Below, piece by piece: positions 21,406 through 32,835 of a stretch of DNA of 64,000 nucleotides (within the stretch, counting starts at the first letter, position 1; every line of letters starts with the position of its first letter). The stretch lies in contig JAIFAC010000266.1 in the NCBI GenBank assembly GCA_026545765.1, forward strand, positions 62,001-126,000, given 5' to 3'. This stretch comes from Plantago major. Taxonomy: Eukaryota; Streptophyta; Magnoliopsida; Lamiales; Plantaginaceae. The notes beneath the pieces were generated by a model. It saw only the letters and a list, made by a program, of their open reading frames with translations. It searched no databases and had not been told where the DNA came from. Position numbers and translations under genes: made by a program.

Positions 21406-21587
21406 CTGAGCCCATAGTTGCAAAGCCCCTAGCAGCTAAAACACCCTCTGGAAATACCAAGTCTATCCAGGGTGGTTCTTCAAGCAACAACCCCAAAGAG
21501 AATTCAAGACAGAGAAGGAACAGACTGAGAGCTAAGCAAAGACAAAGTCAACTTCCACTCAGGCCAGAAGAAGCCAAAATAGAGTAT

Positions 21588-22182
21588 GTGAAGAATGACA
21601 ATGATTCTTCTGTCCACAGGTGCATCAATCAGAAAAATGGCTATTGGATTCTGGAACTTAAGCATCTACTGGTAAATTCAAGATATCCAGAACCAATCCA
21701 TAAACAACTTATGGCATGGAGAATAGATAAGCCAACCTTGATCAACACCAATCACATAAAAGCCTGGTTGGATTTTGAAGTTGTCAAGAGAACTGAAGCC
21801 ATGAGAAAGGACCTCTCTGATGAATGTCCATATGGAAAGCCAGATGATGTGCAGTAATTACGAATATCACGAGAGCAGCACAAGAGCAAGACTCGCTGTG
21901 GAACCCTATGAGTCGTTCTATCTAACTGAAGATCAATACAAGGGTGACATCAGATATCTGAGGATTATCTACGAATACTTCAAGCTTTCAGATATCAGAA
22001 TAGAGCATGCCTGGAAGTGGGGAAAGTCTCTGTGGGTCAAACATTTTGTCAAGAAAAATCCTACCAAAACCTACAGAGAGGTCTGTGGATTTGCCAGAGA
22101 CACTGAGATGCTCGTCAGAACACTTCTCTATGATTATTCTAATGACATCAAAAGGTTTGGAGATAGGAAATTTGCAGACTGA
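21588..22182 (+). pseudogene. Post-pol terminal domain protein (frameshifted)
   Basis: The first part (21588-21857) encodes NGYWILELKHLLVNSRYPEP and DKPTLINTNHIKAWLDFEVV. The second (21820-22182, other frame) encodes EDQYKGDIRYLRIIYEYFKL, HAWKWGKSLWVKHFVKKNP and LLYDYSNDIKRFGDRKFAD. A second copy at 24480-25048 and a relative near 51060-51650 (minus) share these blocks, so the domain is part of the element. The family is not recognised. It ends about 390 bp before the LTR. Confidence 0.6.
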
Positions 22183-22574
22183 TCCATAGAACTACTGTTG
22201 AAGACTTGAAGAGTTGAAGACTTGAAGACTAGTCTATTAGGATGTTTACTTGGAGCTTGGCTACTCTTGTTGTCCTAATTTACTATGTAGTTTTGGTTGT
22301 ATTTTTGCTGACTGAGCTAAAACTTGTTTTATGTATTGAAGTTATCTGTAATCTCTCTTTGTAACTTATCTGAAGAACTTACTCTCAGATAGTATTCTAT
22401 AAAAGATAACGTGTCAGCAAAGATCACACCTTGTGATTTGGTTGATGTTTACTTCCTGCACTTAATTGAATGAATTGAAAAATCTTAAGAAATGATTAAG
22501 TGTTGGATTGTTCACTCATCCAGATTTGTAATAGGTCAGATAGTCATCGTTGACTGATCAAAAAGGGGGAAATT
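22183..22574 (+). promoter_or_regulatory. 3' untranslated region and polypurine tract
   Basis: Non-coding sequence leads to AAAAAGGGGGAAAT at 22560-22573, directly before the TGTTAG start of LTR2. This is the plus-strand priming tract. The same tract precedes LTR3 at 25378-25391 and, inverted, follows the minus-strand LTR at 50690-50706. Confidence 0.8.
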
Positions 22575-24133
22575 TGTTAGATATTTTGTTAGAAATATCT
22601 GTTTAGATTTTGATCAGCAACATGATGACTTATCTTAGTCTCAGAAAGGTGATTAGTACTCTTGGTTCACTTGAACATTGTAAAAGAGGAAACCCACTAA
22701 GTATGATAGTCTAGCTAATCTTGTATAGGATGTTAAGTCTCAAAATGTAATTTTTATTTTATGAAGAGAAGACCAAGAAGAAGACATCCAAGCAGAACAA
22801 GTTCGACGACATTGAAGATTTGAAGAGACTGCACAAGATTACTGAAACAGTTTTACAGATACCTTGGCCAGATATCTTGAAGACACGAATAGTTTTAAAC
22901 AAACTGTGTCACAAGAGATATCTGAGAAATAAAAGGTCTATCTGAAAACAAGGAAAGTGTCCACATATATCTATTCTCAGATACCCTGAGCTTTAACCAA
23001 ATTTCTGAAAAATAAATATATATATTGCAAACAAAGTTGTTTCAATAAAAGTGGTATCTGAAGTTAAAGATAAGAACGTGTAAAGAATCAGAGAAATCTG
23101 ATCAAGGTTGTCTCTGATACAAAGCATAGTTCCGTTGGCACTACAGGACAGAGATGTCTGAACAAAAGCAACGGTAGCTTCTGAAGAAGAAGACAAACCT
23201 GCTACAGTACTATACACAGATATCAATAGTTTGAATTTGATTTAAGCCTAACGGATACTATTCAAACGGCAATCAAATTCATCTATAAATATCAACACTT
23301 TGCTTGAGAAGACACACTGAACGCAGACACGCTGAACCTTAGATACACAGAACTTACTGAACACCATTCTCTCAAGCAAACTACTTATCCTCAAAGCTTT
23401 CTGTTGCGACCAAAGCTCCTGATCTTAAGTAGCACTAAATTTCTAAGTGTCCTGATCCTAAACAAGTATTGCTATTTGTGAAAGAGTTGAATCGAAAGAT
23501 CAAGTATCTGAGATTCATTCTCTTGAACAATTATCATAGACTTGGGTCAGTAAAAAGAACAAGATACCATACATTGCAAAGTGTATTAAGTATACTTGAT
23601 TCACAGAGCTATCTGATTAACTGAAAAGTTATTAAAGAAGCTCATCTGACAACTCAAACCAAAACCAACACCATCACTGGCGTAGTACAGAAGTACTTAG
23701 TTTGAGAAACTAAGGAATAACTCAAGGTTATTGAGCACAGGAAGTACTTAGCTTGGGGAGCTGGGAATAGCTCAAAAGGTTTCGAAAGCAGGAAGTACTT
23801 GTGTGGAAAGCGGGGAACAACTCAGGGGAACATTGGGTTGGGAACCATTTGTTTAAGGAATCTTAGAATAGGATTTTGTAAGGTGACCTCAATTATCTAT
23901 TCTAGTGTATTCTAGGTCATGGAAGACCGAAATGGATTAGTTGGAGGATTACGCCATGCGTCCGAGATACCACTATACTTGTGTTATTTACTTTTCGTAC
24001 TTACATTTCAAAGAACACACACACACACTTTAACTGTTTCTGCACTTATCTATCTTAAGTCTTCCGCGCTCTGAATCTAAGTATCAGATATCTACACAGA
24101 TATCTGTGAAATAGTTTTTTATCGACAAAAGTT
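22575..24133 (+). repeat. LTR2, 3'-truncated internal LTR
   Basis: It starts TGTTAGATATTTTG, lacking the AAATTTGTTGGG expansion shared by LTR1 and LTR3, and lacks a block around AATGCATTTAATGC that both outer LTRs have. It stops after ATCGACAAAAGTT, losing about 50-55 bp including the CA terminus. Internal sequence follows at once with shared TTAAAG microhomology. It therefore appears to be a different lineage from the outer pair. Confidence 0.85.
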
Positions 24134-25391
24134 AAAGGGATTGATGAATCTTCTGAAGAAAAAGAAGAAGGCCAAATCAAGTCCCTGGGCAATGAAGAAG
24201 GTCAGAAACTCTCACAAGATTTAATCTTGATGATGATGAAGAAACTGATGAAGATGAAGCTCCTCTTCACAGAAAAAGGAAAATTGAAAGCCTAACTGAG
24301 CCCATAGTTGCAAAGCCCCTAGCAGCTGAAACACCATCTGGAAATACCAAGTCTATCCAGGGTGGTGGTTCTTCAAGCAACAACCCCAAAGAGAATTCAA
24401 GACAGAGAAGGAACAGATCGAGTCGAAAGCAAAGACAAAGTCAACTTCCACTCGGGCCGTAAGAAGCCAAATTGAGTATGTGAAGTATGACAATGATTCC
24501 TCCGCTCTCAGTGCATCAATCGGAAAAATGGCTATTGGATTCGAACTTAAGCATCTATTGGTAAATTCAAGATTTCCGAACCAATCCATAAACAACTTTG
24601 GCATGGAGAAAGATAAACCTACCTTGATCAACACCAATCACATCAAAGCATGGTTGGATTTTGAAGTTGTCAAGAGAATCTGCCATGAGAAAGGACCTCT
24701 CGATGAATGTCCATATGGAAAGCCGATGATGTGCACTGCGAACATTACTTGGAACAGCACAAGAGCAAGACTCATTGTGGAACCCCATGAGTCGTCTATC
24801 TGATCAAGAGCAATACAAGGTGACATCGATATCCAAGATTATCTATGAATACTTCAAGCTTTCGATATCGAATAGAGCATGCCCGAAGTGGGGAAAGTAT
24901 CTGGGTCAAGCATTTTGCCAAGAAAATCCTACGAAAACCTACAAAGAGGTCTGGATTTGCCAGAGACACAGAGATGCTTGTCAGAACTCTTCTCTATGAC
25001 TATTCTGATGACATCAAAAGGTTTGGAGATAGGAAATTTGCAGACTGATCTACAAATATACAGTTGAAGACTTGAAGACTAGTTTATTAGGATGTTTACT
25101 TGAGCTTGGTTACTCATTGTCTGATTTACTACGTAGTTTTGTTGTATTTTCCGGTCGAGCTTAAGCAGATCATGTATTAAAGTTATCTGAAGAACTTACT
25201 CTCAGATAGTATTCTATAAAAGATAACTTGTCAGCAAAGATCACACCTTGTGATTTGGTTGATGTCCACTTTCTGCACTTAATTAAATTAATTTGAAGAT
25301 CTTAAGAAAAGATTAAGTGTTGGATTGTTCACTCATCCAGATTTGTAATAGGTAAGATAGTCATCGTTGACTGATCAAAAAGGGGGAAATT
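24134..25391 (+). pseudogene. Second partial copy of the 3' internal region
   Basis: It repeats 21256-22574: AAAGGGATTG, the KAKSSPWAMKK-type segment, the terminal-domain block (24480-25048) and the polypurine tract. Frames are broken where CAG or CTG of the first copy appear as CG, for example TTCTGGAAC at 21653 versus TTCGAAC at 24540. It carries about 20 bp near 24144-24165 that the first copy lacks, so it is a separate lineage. Confidence 0.85.
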
Positions 25392-27091
25392 TGTTGGGAA
25401 ATTTCTTGAGAAATTTGTTAGGAATTTTGTTAGATATTTTGTTAAAGATATCTGTTTAGTTTTGATCAGCAACATGATGACTTATCTTAGTCTCAGAAAG
25501 GTGATTTGTACTCTTGGTTCACTTGAACATTGTAAAAGAGGAAACCCACTAAGTATGATAGTCTAGCTAATCTTGTATAGGATGTTAAGTCTCAAAATGT
25601 AATTTTATTTTATGAAGAGAAGACCAAGAAGAAGACATCCAAGCAGAACAAGTTCGACGACATTGAAGATTTGAAGAGACTGCACAAGATTACTAACACT
25701 GTTGTTCAGATACCTTAGCCAGATATCTTGAAGACACGAATAGTTTCAAACAAACTATGTCACAAGAGATATCTGAGAAATAAGAGACATATCTGAAAAC
25801 AAGGAAAGTGTCCACAGATATCTATTCTCAGATACCTTGAGCTTTAACCACATTTCTGAAAAAGAAACATATATATTGCAAACAAAGTTGTTTCAATAAA
25901 TACAAGTGGTATCTGAAGATTGAAGATAAGGACGTGCAAAGAATCAGATAACACTAGTCTCGATATAAAGCATAGTTCCGTTGGCACCAGACAAAAAGTA
26001 TAGTACAATGCATTTAATGCAGACAGAGATGTCAATAAAAACTAAAGCGGCAAGAAGAAGACAAAACTCACATAAAGATTATACACAGATATCAATAGTT
26101 TGAATTTGAGCCTAACGGATACTATTCAAACGGCACTCAAATTCATCTATAAATATCAACACTTAGACTGATTGAGAAGACACCTTAGACACACCTTGAA
26201 CTGCATAAAAACGCTGAACGTCTTACTCTCTCAAAGCAACTTACTTACTCACAAAGCTTTCTGTTGCGACCAAAGCATTTGATCTTGAGTAACACTGAAG
26301 TTCTAAGTGTCCTGATCCTAAACAAGCAAAGCTATATGTGAAGGAGTTGAATCAAAAGATCAACTGTCTGAGATTCATTCTCTTGAATAGATATCATAAG
26401 ACTTGGGTCAGTAAAATCGAACAAGATACCATACTGCGTAAAGTGTATTAAGTACCTTGATTCAGAGCTATCTCAATAACTCAATAAGTTATTAAGAAAA
26501 AGCTCATCGACAACTCAAACCAAAACCAACACCATAATCAAGGTGGAGTATGAAGTACTTAGTTTGAAAAATCAGGGAATAACTCCAAGGTTACCGGAGT
26601 ATAGGAAGTACTTGATTTGGGAAACTAAGGAATAACTCCAAGATTATTGAGTATAGGAAGTACTTAGCTTGGGAAGCTAGGGAATAACTCAAAGGTTTCT
26701 GAGTATAGGAAGTACTTGGTGAAAGCGGGAACAACTCGGGGAACATTTGGTTGAACCATTTGTTAAGAATCTTAGAATAGGTTTATTGTAAGGTGAACTC
26801 AAATATCTGTTTTAGTGAATTCTAGGTCTCTGATAGACCAAAGTGGATTAGTTGGAGGATTACGCCACCTCCAGATACCACTATACTTGCTGTGTTATTT
26901 ACCTTTTTGTATTTACATTTCAGCAACACACACACATATTAACTGTTTCTGCACTTATCTTTATTAAGTCTTCCGCGCTCTGATTCTAAGTATCAGATAT
27001 CTATTAAGATATCTGAGAATAGTTTTATCGACAAAAGTTTTAAAAGACTATTCACCCCTCCGCCTTTTACTTTCTGTTATCTGGACCAACA
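25392..27091 (+). repeat. LTR3 (3' LTR)
   Basis: A complete 1700-bp LTR, TGTTGGGAAATTTC...TCTGGACCAACA. It shares the expanded start and diagnostic blocks with LTR1. TATAAATA is at 26148-26155. TATAC follows at 27092-27096. Confidence 0.9.
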
Positions 27092-27260
27092 TATACTACA
27101 TTCAGTCTTTAGTATCTAGTGTAAAGACTCCCAATAGTTTATGATGGGATTGCTCAAACCTCTAAACACATCAAGAAAATACTGGTATCAAGTGTCAAGA
27201 CTCCCAATATAGTTCATGATGGGATTGCTCAAGCCTCTAGACACATATCAAGAAAATAGT
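27092..27260. repeat. Right target flank with two 72-bp tandem units
   Basis: AGACTCCCAATA, then GTTYATGATGGGATTGCTC and CACATATCAAGAAAATA, occurs twice about 72 bp apart. With the copy at 7739-7783, the pre-insertion locus held at least three units. No coding meaning is seen. Confidence 0.65.
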
Positions 27261-27299
27261 CCATTTAAAGAGCTAGCATGTTATTGGGTCTTTGATCTT

Positions 27300-27850
27300 C
27301 TAGGCTTGTGCGGAATGTTTTAATACAAGCTCCCAGTTTTCAGAATGAGTCTGATAAGTATCCGAAGATGGTTAAGGTTTATGCCTACTGCTTCAAATTG
27401 TTTCCTTGTATCTGCAACTTTGTGGGTAGACCAGGTGCAATGTGCTTTCTCAGCTTCTTCTCCCAATTCCACACCTTAGAAAAATCATTGCAATGATATA
27501 CGAGGAAGAACTCTTTGAAACTTGAAATACATAGCTATCGAAGTGTATCTGAATTTGTTTTCTGGTAAAGTGCCCAGAATTTGTTTACGTTATTTTTTTC
27601 TGTCTCGAGTATCTCACCATTTGGTGTGTGTGTGTGGGGGGGGGGGGGTGGTGCTCATGTATTCCATTTGATACTAACACCATTTTTCTCATCATGACAG
27701 CTCAAGTCCGTTTCACTTTGTGCCCAAGAAAACCTGTTCAATAAATTTTAAGCATAACAGATCCGCTCAGCAAATGATCATAGAATATTTTCCAGCAAAG
27801 ACTGACTCTGAAAGTGCACCTGTATAGAACCAGATGCCAGTGGATGAAAT
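27300..27850 (+). other. Unidentified stretch, possibly host-gene-derived
   Basis: A 62-codon frame (27308-27496) reads QAPSFQNESDKYPKMVKVYA, then CFLSFFSQFHTLEKSLQ. A later CATCATGACAG near 27700 looks like a splice acceptor. I cannot place it in a family and it could be transposon sequence. Confidence 0.2.
27625..27650 (+). repeat. (GT)n/(G)n simple repeat
   Basis: TGTGTGTGTGTG runs into a run of more than ten G. The G length may be unreliable. Confidence 0.8.
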
Positions 27851-28360
27851 TTTAGTGCCCGTTTGGTTTGAAAATGGTTTTTTTTTTTTTTCATTTTTGA
27901 AACCTGGAGTATGTGGCCCGTTTAAAAAAATTAAATATGTTCATATAAAATCGCTTTGGTTGACTTTCTTAATTGAATTATTTTCCACAAAATCCAGGTT
28001 TGGTTTTGGATTATGTAGGGTAAAACAAGATGGAATTATTACTATACCCATCCGCTTTTCCCACTTATTATATAAAATAAAAGTCCATATTGATTTCCAA
28101 TTTGATTTAATGAAAATTACATGTGAGTTTAAATTTGGTGGGAAATTTTCAAACTCACCCACTAAATTTTTACCACCTTCACGTGTGAAGCCGGATTTTT
28201 GGGAATTAGTTCTATCTTATTGATTTCGTATAAGACCATCTCTGAATTTTTCATGTATAGTTGGAAATTCAATCGGTATAACGGTTACCATTTTTAAGAA
28301 CTTGACTTGGACTTTTGGTTTATATGCCTTGACCGTTAAAATTTAGTTTATATGATATCA
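27851..28360. other. AT-rich sequence without recognised feature
   Basis: It contains a poly-T run and a 129-codon frame at 27834-28223 with no recognisable domain. TAGTGCCCGTTTGGTT near 27852 resembles a DNA-transposon terminus but no partner end was found. Confidence 0.3.
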
Positions 28361-28391
28361 CTAGTTTATGGCCCGTCGAGATTCGACGGGT
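28361..28391 (-). terminator. Helitron 3' hairpin and CTAG terminus
   Basis: An 8-bp perfect stem (CCCGTCGA/TCGACGGG) lies at 28372-28390. CTAG is at 28361-28364 with an A/T junction at 28360-28361. In Helitrons this structure marks the end of rolling-circle replication. Confidence 0.7.
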
Positions 28392-28974
28392 ATTTGAAAA
28401 AGGCAGCCTTTGAAAAACATATATAAAAATATCTCGAGACAACACATTTATCATTCAAAGAAAATGTACATAAAACATATAAACTACTACATTGTTCAAA
28501 ATTCTAACACATGTGTTATAAAATAAAGAGATCAATTGAAATCAATCATTTCAGAAATAAAATTTAAAGAAGAGTTAACACATTGTGCTAATAGTAATCA
28601 TTTATTGTAAACAATATGTTAAAGTTTTCAAGGTTTATAAGGTAATAAATTTAAAATTACCTTATAGTTTGTCGAAAATCTCTTTGTATACAACATTTGT
28701 ATTCGTATCATATAGGCTCAGAATTGGGTAGGATGCAACCAACCCGTTAAAACTCAATAAATTATTTATGTACGGGTTGGGTTCTACACCAAGACTTGTC
28801 CAAAACTCTTTGCCAAAGACTCAACCCGCTCTAACACCCAATTCGGACTCAACCCGCACAAAACTCGATTCGAATTCGACCCTAACCCAAATTTGACCCA
28901 CGATCTGCCCAGAATCCGACCTGGTACAAATTTTCGTCATGGGGTAGTGGTACCAACTTCCGAAAGCATAAAAA

Positions 28975-29360
28975 ATTTTTCAAAACATGTGGAAAATTGA
29001 TTGGTGAAATAAAAATTTTACCGGGTAGGTGGGTTCACCCAACTAAAAGTTTTCATGAAACATGTGGGAACTGCTGTGAGATAAAATTCAAGCCTAGGGT
29101 AGGTGGGTCGATTTCAACCCAACAAAAATAAATCGCGAAAACATCTGGAAAATTATTTTTGTGAGAATTTTTTTTTGCCCGGGGTAGGGTGGACCTTAAC
29201 CCCCCACCCCGCCTGACAAAAAAAAATTTCTTCGCGAAAACATGTGGGAAATTATTTTCGTGAGATAATTTTTTTCAGCCGGGGGACCCCCCGGACCAAA
29301 ATAAATTTCGCGAAACCATGTGGAAAATTATTTTCGTGAAATGAAACTTTTTCGCCCCGG
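28975..29360. repeat. Minisatellite, five units of ~75-100 bp
   Basis: Each unit contains AACATGTGGAAAATTATTTT, a GGGTAGGTGGG-type G/C block and AATAAATTTCGCGA. Units start near 28982, 29056, 29138, 29236 and 29313. The array is inside the Helitron 3' non-coding region. Confidence 0.8.
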
Positions 29361-29765
29361 TGAGTGAAACTGTTTTCCTGTTTTAATTGTTTTTCAAAAC
29401 ATCAAATTGGGTTTGGCTTCTAGGTCTCCCTGACTTTAAAATTCCGTGTTAGGTATGGGTACATGTTTTAAAATTGTGAGTTGGTGCGGGTACGTGTTAT
29501 AAACCTCGTTAAAACCATCGGGTTCCACCCACAAATTTTGTAATAGGTTGGTACGGGATTATGGAATAGGGAAATTTGTGTTGTGTGATGGACTCATCCT
29601 CATTCTAGGTATTAATACATTTTCCCTGCATTCATTCTATATAACATATTTGCCTCAATAACATGCTTCCCAAGATTTGTTACTAAAAGCCTTGTTGTAT
29701 TGCAAAGTTCAGAGGCTTGATCAATGTTACACAACAACATGATATGCAACCAACCTTAAGAACAA

Positions 29766-31167
29766 TCATGTGATTAGGGAGTCCAAAACAATTGATATTA
29801 TTCCGAAAGTCAACCGTGAACACTTCTGAGATACATCATCTACTCTACTCAAGCTATCAACACTTAAATATTCAACGTACTCACCATGAATTTTGGAAAT
29901 AACGTACTCACTAATCTCATTAACAATGTCATTTGTGGATGCAAGAATGGCTCGATTAATTATGTAAATTGGATTTAGTGAGGGATTAGCCAAGTGCTCT
30001 AACAATGATGGGTACGTAATGTCAACAATGGCATTTATAGGAATTTTCAGACTTGTAAAATCCACTCCGCGAACTGCCTGGTCTTGTTATCTCAGCAGGA
30101 GAATTTTCAGACTGCATGTGATGTAAAATTTAATGTTAATCAACTCTATAGTTTAACAAAACAAAAGTATTGAAACAAAAAAAATTACCTACAACCTCAG
30201 GTTTTTAGTTAATTTGAGGACTTCAAATGTTGCTCATATTTTGGATGAGCTTTTGTCTTTCTGCAAGACCATATCTTCTCTCTTTCATTCCAACAATAAT
30301 GTTGTGGCAATTCATTATACAAAAGCTTTCGGGCTTCAGGATTGACTTTGTTCAGTTCGAACCACTATTAGAATTTTGACTACTTTGCATATTGCTTCTC
30401 TAGTAATCGAGCATGTATACACCATTTTTAATGTTCACACTTTGCACCCTCCAAGTGGAATGATAACCTCTCAACTGCATGAGTCCTATAATGTATGGAA
30501 AATTCAAATATTCTCTATATAGCTTCACATGAAAAAGCATACCGGCCGTCAACATGCCTCATGAGATTTAATCTGGATTGTTCTTGTCCACAAAATTAAG
30601 TCATATACGACACTCTCCTTGGATATATACTTAAACAAATACTTCATGTACACCCCTAATTGCAGAATTCTAAGTTCATGTGCGTCAATACTTCAACATC
30701 AATTGATGATTATATGGGATTACATATCTAACCAAATTTGTAATAATGGAATAGCTTAATAACAGGAGACACGTTGATATTAATTATCTTAAAATTTAAA
30801 AAGCGAAAAAAATTCGACTTTAGTTAGATTAAACCTATTGTCAAGCACTTGGCCATTTTTTTCGACAGTTTCATCTGTATCCCTTCTCTTGTATATCTGG
30901 TACCCATTCTCATCTGTGTGTGTTCTCATTGTAACTCCTGGGAAAGAATTTCGCACATTTACGCTTCTCCATGGACGGAGCAGTACGCTGCATTAGATCA
31001 CACAGACCGTGCATCATATGGTTTGACACGACTTCATACAGTTCCAGATGTTTCTCTTTTTCAGGAAGCTCAACACATATAATCGTCAATGTTATATTAA
31101 TGGAAGAACACAAGGAGATGCCTATTAAATTACAATAGACCTCATGAGCTACTTGAATTATGAACAT
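29766..31167 (-). pseudogene. Helitron Rep/helicase relic
   Basis: Reading minus from 31167: YEVVSNHMMHGLCD and EKRKCAKFFPRSYNENT (Helitron-like N-terminal domain), then KYLFKYI (about 30640), HVDGRYAFSCEAI and FSIHYRTHAVERLSFHLEG (30450-30570), ELNKVNPEARKLLYNELP and HYCWNEREKIW (30250-30360), and finally LKIPINAIVDITYPSLLEHL and STNDIVNEISEYVISKIHGE (29766-30065). This is the colinear order of Helitron PIF1-type helicases. Stops and frameshifts are present, and the stretch that should hold Walker A and B is missing between about 30065 and 30230. The protein cannot be functional. Confidence 0.8.
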
Positions 31168-31917
31168 GTATGATTTTGATCACATTATCATATGAATGGA
31201 CCCGATTGCCTTTACTAATTGTTTTAGACATCAGGATGAACTGTGAACAGACCAAAACACCCTCCACAAACTTTTCTATCCAATAGGAAATGAGTATTCT
31301 GCCACATGATATGACAAATGGACCAATAAGAAGCCTATAAAACTAATCCAATTCATATATATACAAAAAAAAAATCATTGTGGAATAATATAGTAGTACA
31401 TAGTGCTGCCATATTTTCTTTTTAATAGTGAGAGATCTATATAAATATTTAAATTATAATTGAAGCTCATATACATCAACGACTTACTCACCTGTATTTT
31501 ATATACTACTAAGTAGCAAGGTACCCACATTTCGTCAATGATAACAATAACTCAGCTAATTTACCTGATGGTGGAGAACGAACACGTACTCAAGGTTATT
31601 CTCCCTTATCCCAGTCGTGCAATGTAAACTTTGACTCCGCATGAACCTCCGCCATTTAAGAATCACAAATAAAGGGTATTCCTACCTTATCCAAGTCAAA
31701 TCTTCGCAAATATTATTTTGCAACCACTCCAACCCCATCTGATGGAGCCTATTGTAAAAAATATAAGCATCAAATTTATCTTGATCCATATCAAATAAAA
31801 AAATAACAACTCGAGAAGAATATGCGTATAGTTTCATTTAAGTACACCATTATAGTAGATAATATTGTAGTCAATTTTATGGAAACATGCGAGTCATAAA
31901 GTCTAACAGCTTTATGA
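31168..31917. other. AT-rich region with a dispersed 150-bp repeat
   Basis: 31195-31350 is repeated at 33394-33560 (shared words TTACTAATTGTT, ATCAGGATGAAC, GTGAACAGACCAAAACACCC). The rest shows no gene. The missing Helitron 5' end may lie here or farther right. Confidence 0.4.
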
Positions 31918-32180
31918 ATTTGTCTTGGGGCATTTAATTTAAATATATGTTTAAAAATATTTTCGGATTTTTGTAGATAAATTTATATGAGATTTAATAA
32001 TAAGAACTATATATGAAGCCAACATACAAAAAAGTCCCTATAAAAATAAACAATGAAATATATATCGCTAAAATGCAACTAATTCCATTAAATTCACGTA
32101 TGCCACGATATAGTTTACGCTGATAATAGATAAAATGGGAGAAAAAATAAATTAATCGAGATAACCCGGTGGTATGTGCT
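31918..32180. repeat. Partial copy of a ~290-bp local repeat
   Basis: TTTTCGGATTTTTGTAGATA, GCCAACATACAAAAAA and AATGCAACTAATTCCA match the two fuller units at 32836-33400. Confidence 0.6.
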
Positions 32181-32224
32181 CCCCTCACATAACGATCTTG
32201 GTATGTATAATACAAATCTACCAA

Positions 32225-32645
32225 TACAACATCATCATAAGAACACCCAATTGATTATCTATGTGCTAAAACGTTAGCCTCACGTTTAACCTGACAAAAC
32301 TTCATGGAACAAAAATCTCCATCAAATGTATGAATTTCATTGAAAAGCTTAAATTTGTTGATTTAAAAAGTTCAATCACAACATAACAATCCCTTTCAAT
32401 TACTACGTGTTACCAACAAAATTTCAACAAATTTAGTTCTTAATTTGGCAAACCTTCGTGATTTTCAAAGAACCATAAGCCATAAAATTTTGTCACCAAG
32501 CAATAACACGACCCTCATGATCCCTAGCAATAACACTAATACATTCCCTATTCGGACTCTTCTCAACCGTATCAAATTAAATTTCACGCGGTAGGTTGGC
32601 TGGATTTGAATGAATTTGGTGGGGTTTAGCCCATCAACTTTATAT
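32225..32645 (-). pseudogene. RNase H-like (RVT_3) pseudogene
   Basis: Minus-strand coding reads LNPTKFIQIQP (N-terminal edge, 32600-32640), SPNRECISVIARDHEGRVIA (32500-32560), FMAYGSLKITKVCQI and, after a decayed middle, MKFCQVKREANVLAHR (32255-32305). This is the order of plant RVT_3 domains (W-P-P-G leader, RDxxGxV, REAN-xxAH). Several stops are present. It may derive from a LINE, a host RNase H-like gene or a Helitron-captured fragment. Confidence 0.65.
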
Positions 32646-32654
32646 ATCATATTA

Positions 32655-32760
32655 TATTATATAAAAACACCCAACTGATAATCTAAGTGCTAAAACATTA
32701 GCCTCATGTTTAACCTGGCTAAAACCTTCATTGGACAAAATTATCGCCTATTCTACTCGC
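32655..32760 (-). pseudogene. Duplicated 3' piece of the RVT_3 pseudogene
   Basis: The minus strand encodes FSQVKHEANVLALRLSVGC, paralogous to the QVKREANVLAHR segment at 32255-32305. The shared DNA word on the plus strand is GTGCTAAAAC. Confidence 0.6.
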
Positions 32761-32835
32761 CAACAGAGAATCAAAATTTATTAATTTTTTATTAAATAGA
32801 TGGGGAGAGTATTAAATATATAATAAATGCTCTAT

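Larger units (their letters stand above)
7784..27091 (+). mobile_element. Compound Sirevirus-like Ty1/copia element with three LTRs
   Basis: The order is LTR1, full internal region, truncated LTR2, partial second internal region, LTR3. TATAC directly precedes TGTTGG at 7784 and directly follows CCAACA at 27091, so the outer LTRs behave as one insertion. Copia order (PR-INT-RT-RNase H), LTRs near 1.7 kb, a tRNA-iMet-type primer-binding site, several polypurine tracts and a long env-position cassette fit the Sirevirus lineage. Frames are broken throughout gag and pol. Confidence 0.85.
28361..31167 (-). mobile_element. Helitron relic (minus strand; 5' end not located)
   Basis: The 3' end is at 28361. 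Read on the minus strand, the hairpin CCCGTCGA-ATC-TCGACGGG is followed by CCATAAACTAG and then T, the Helitron 3' signature (hairpin, about ten bases, CTRR, host T). Upstream on the same strand are Helitron helicase and Helitron-like N-terminal segments (29766-31167). The Rep HUH motif and 5' TC end were not found. The element probably extends further right. Confidence 0.75.

Noticed and set aside
27834-28223. 129-codon frame considered as a host gene
   Set aside because: Begins with a poly-T-encoded Phe run, has no recognisable domain and has an open antisense frame in the same place.
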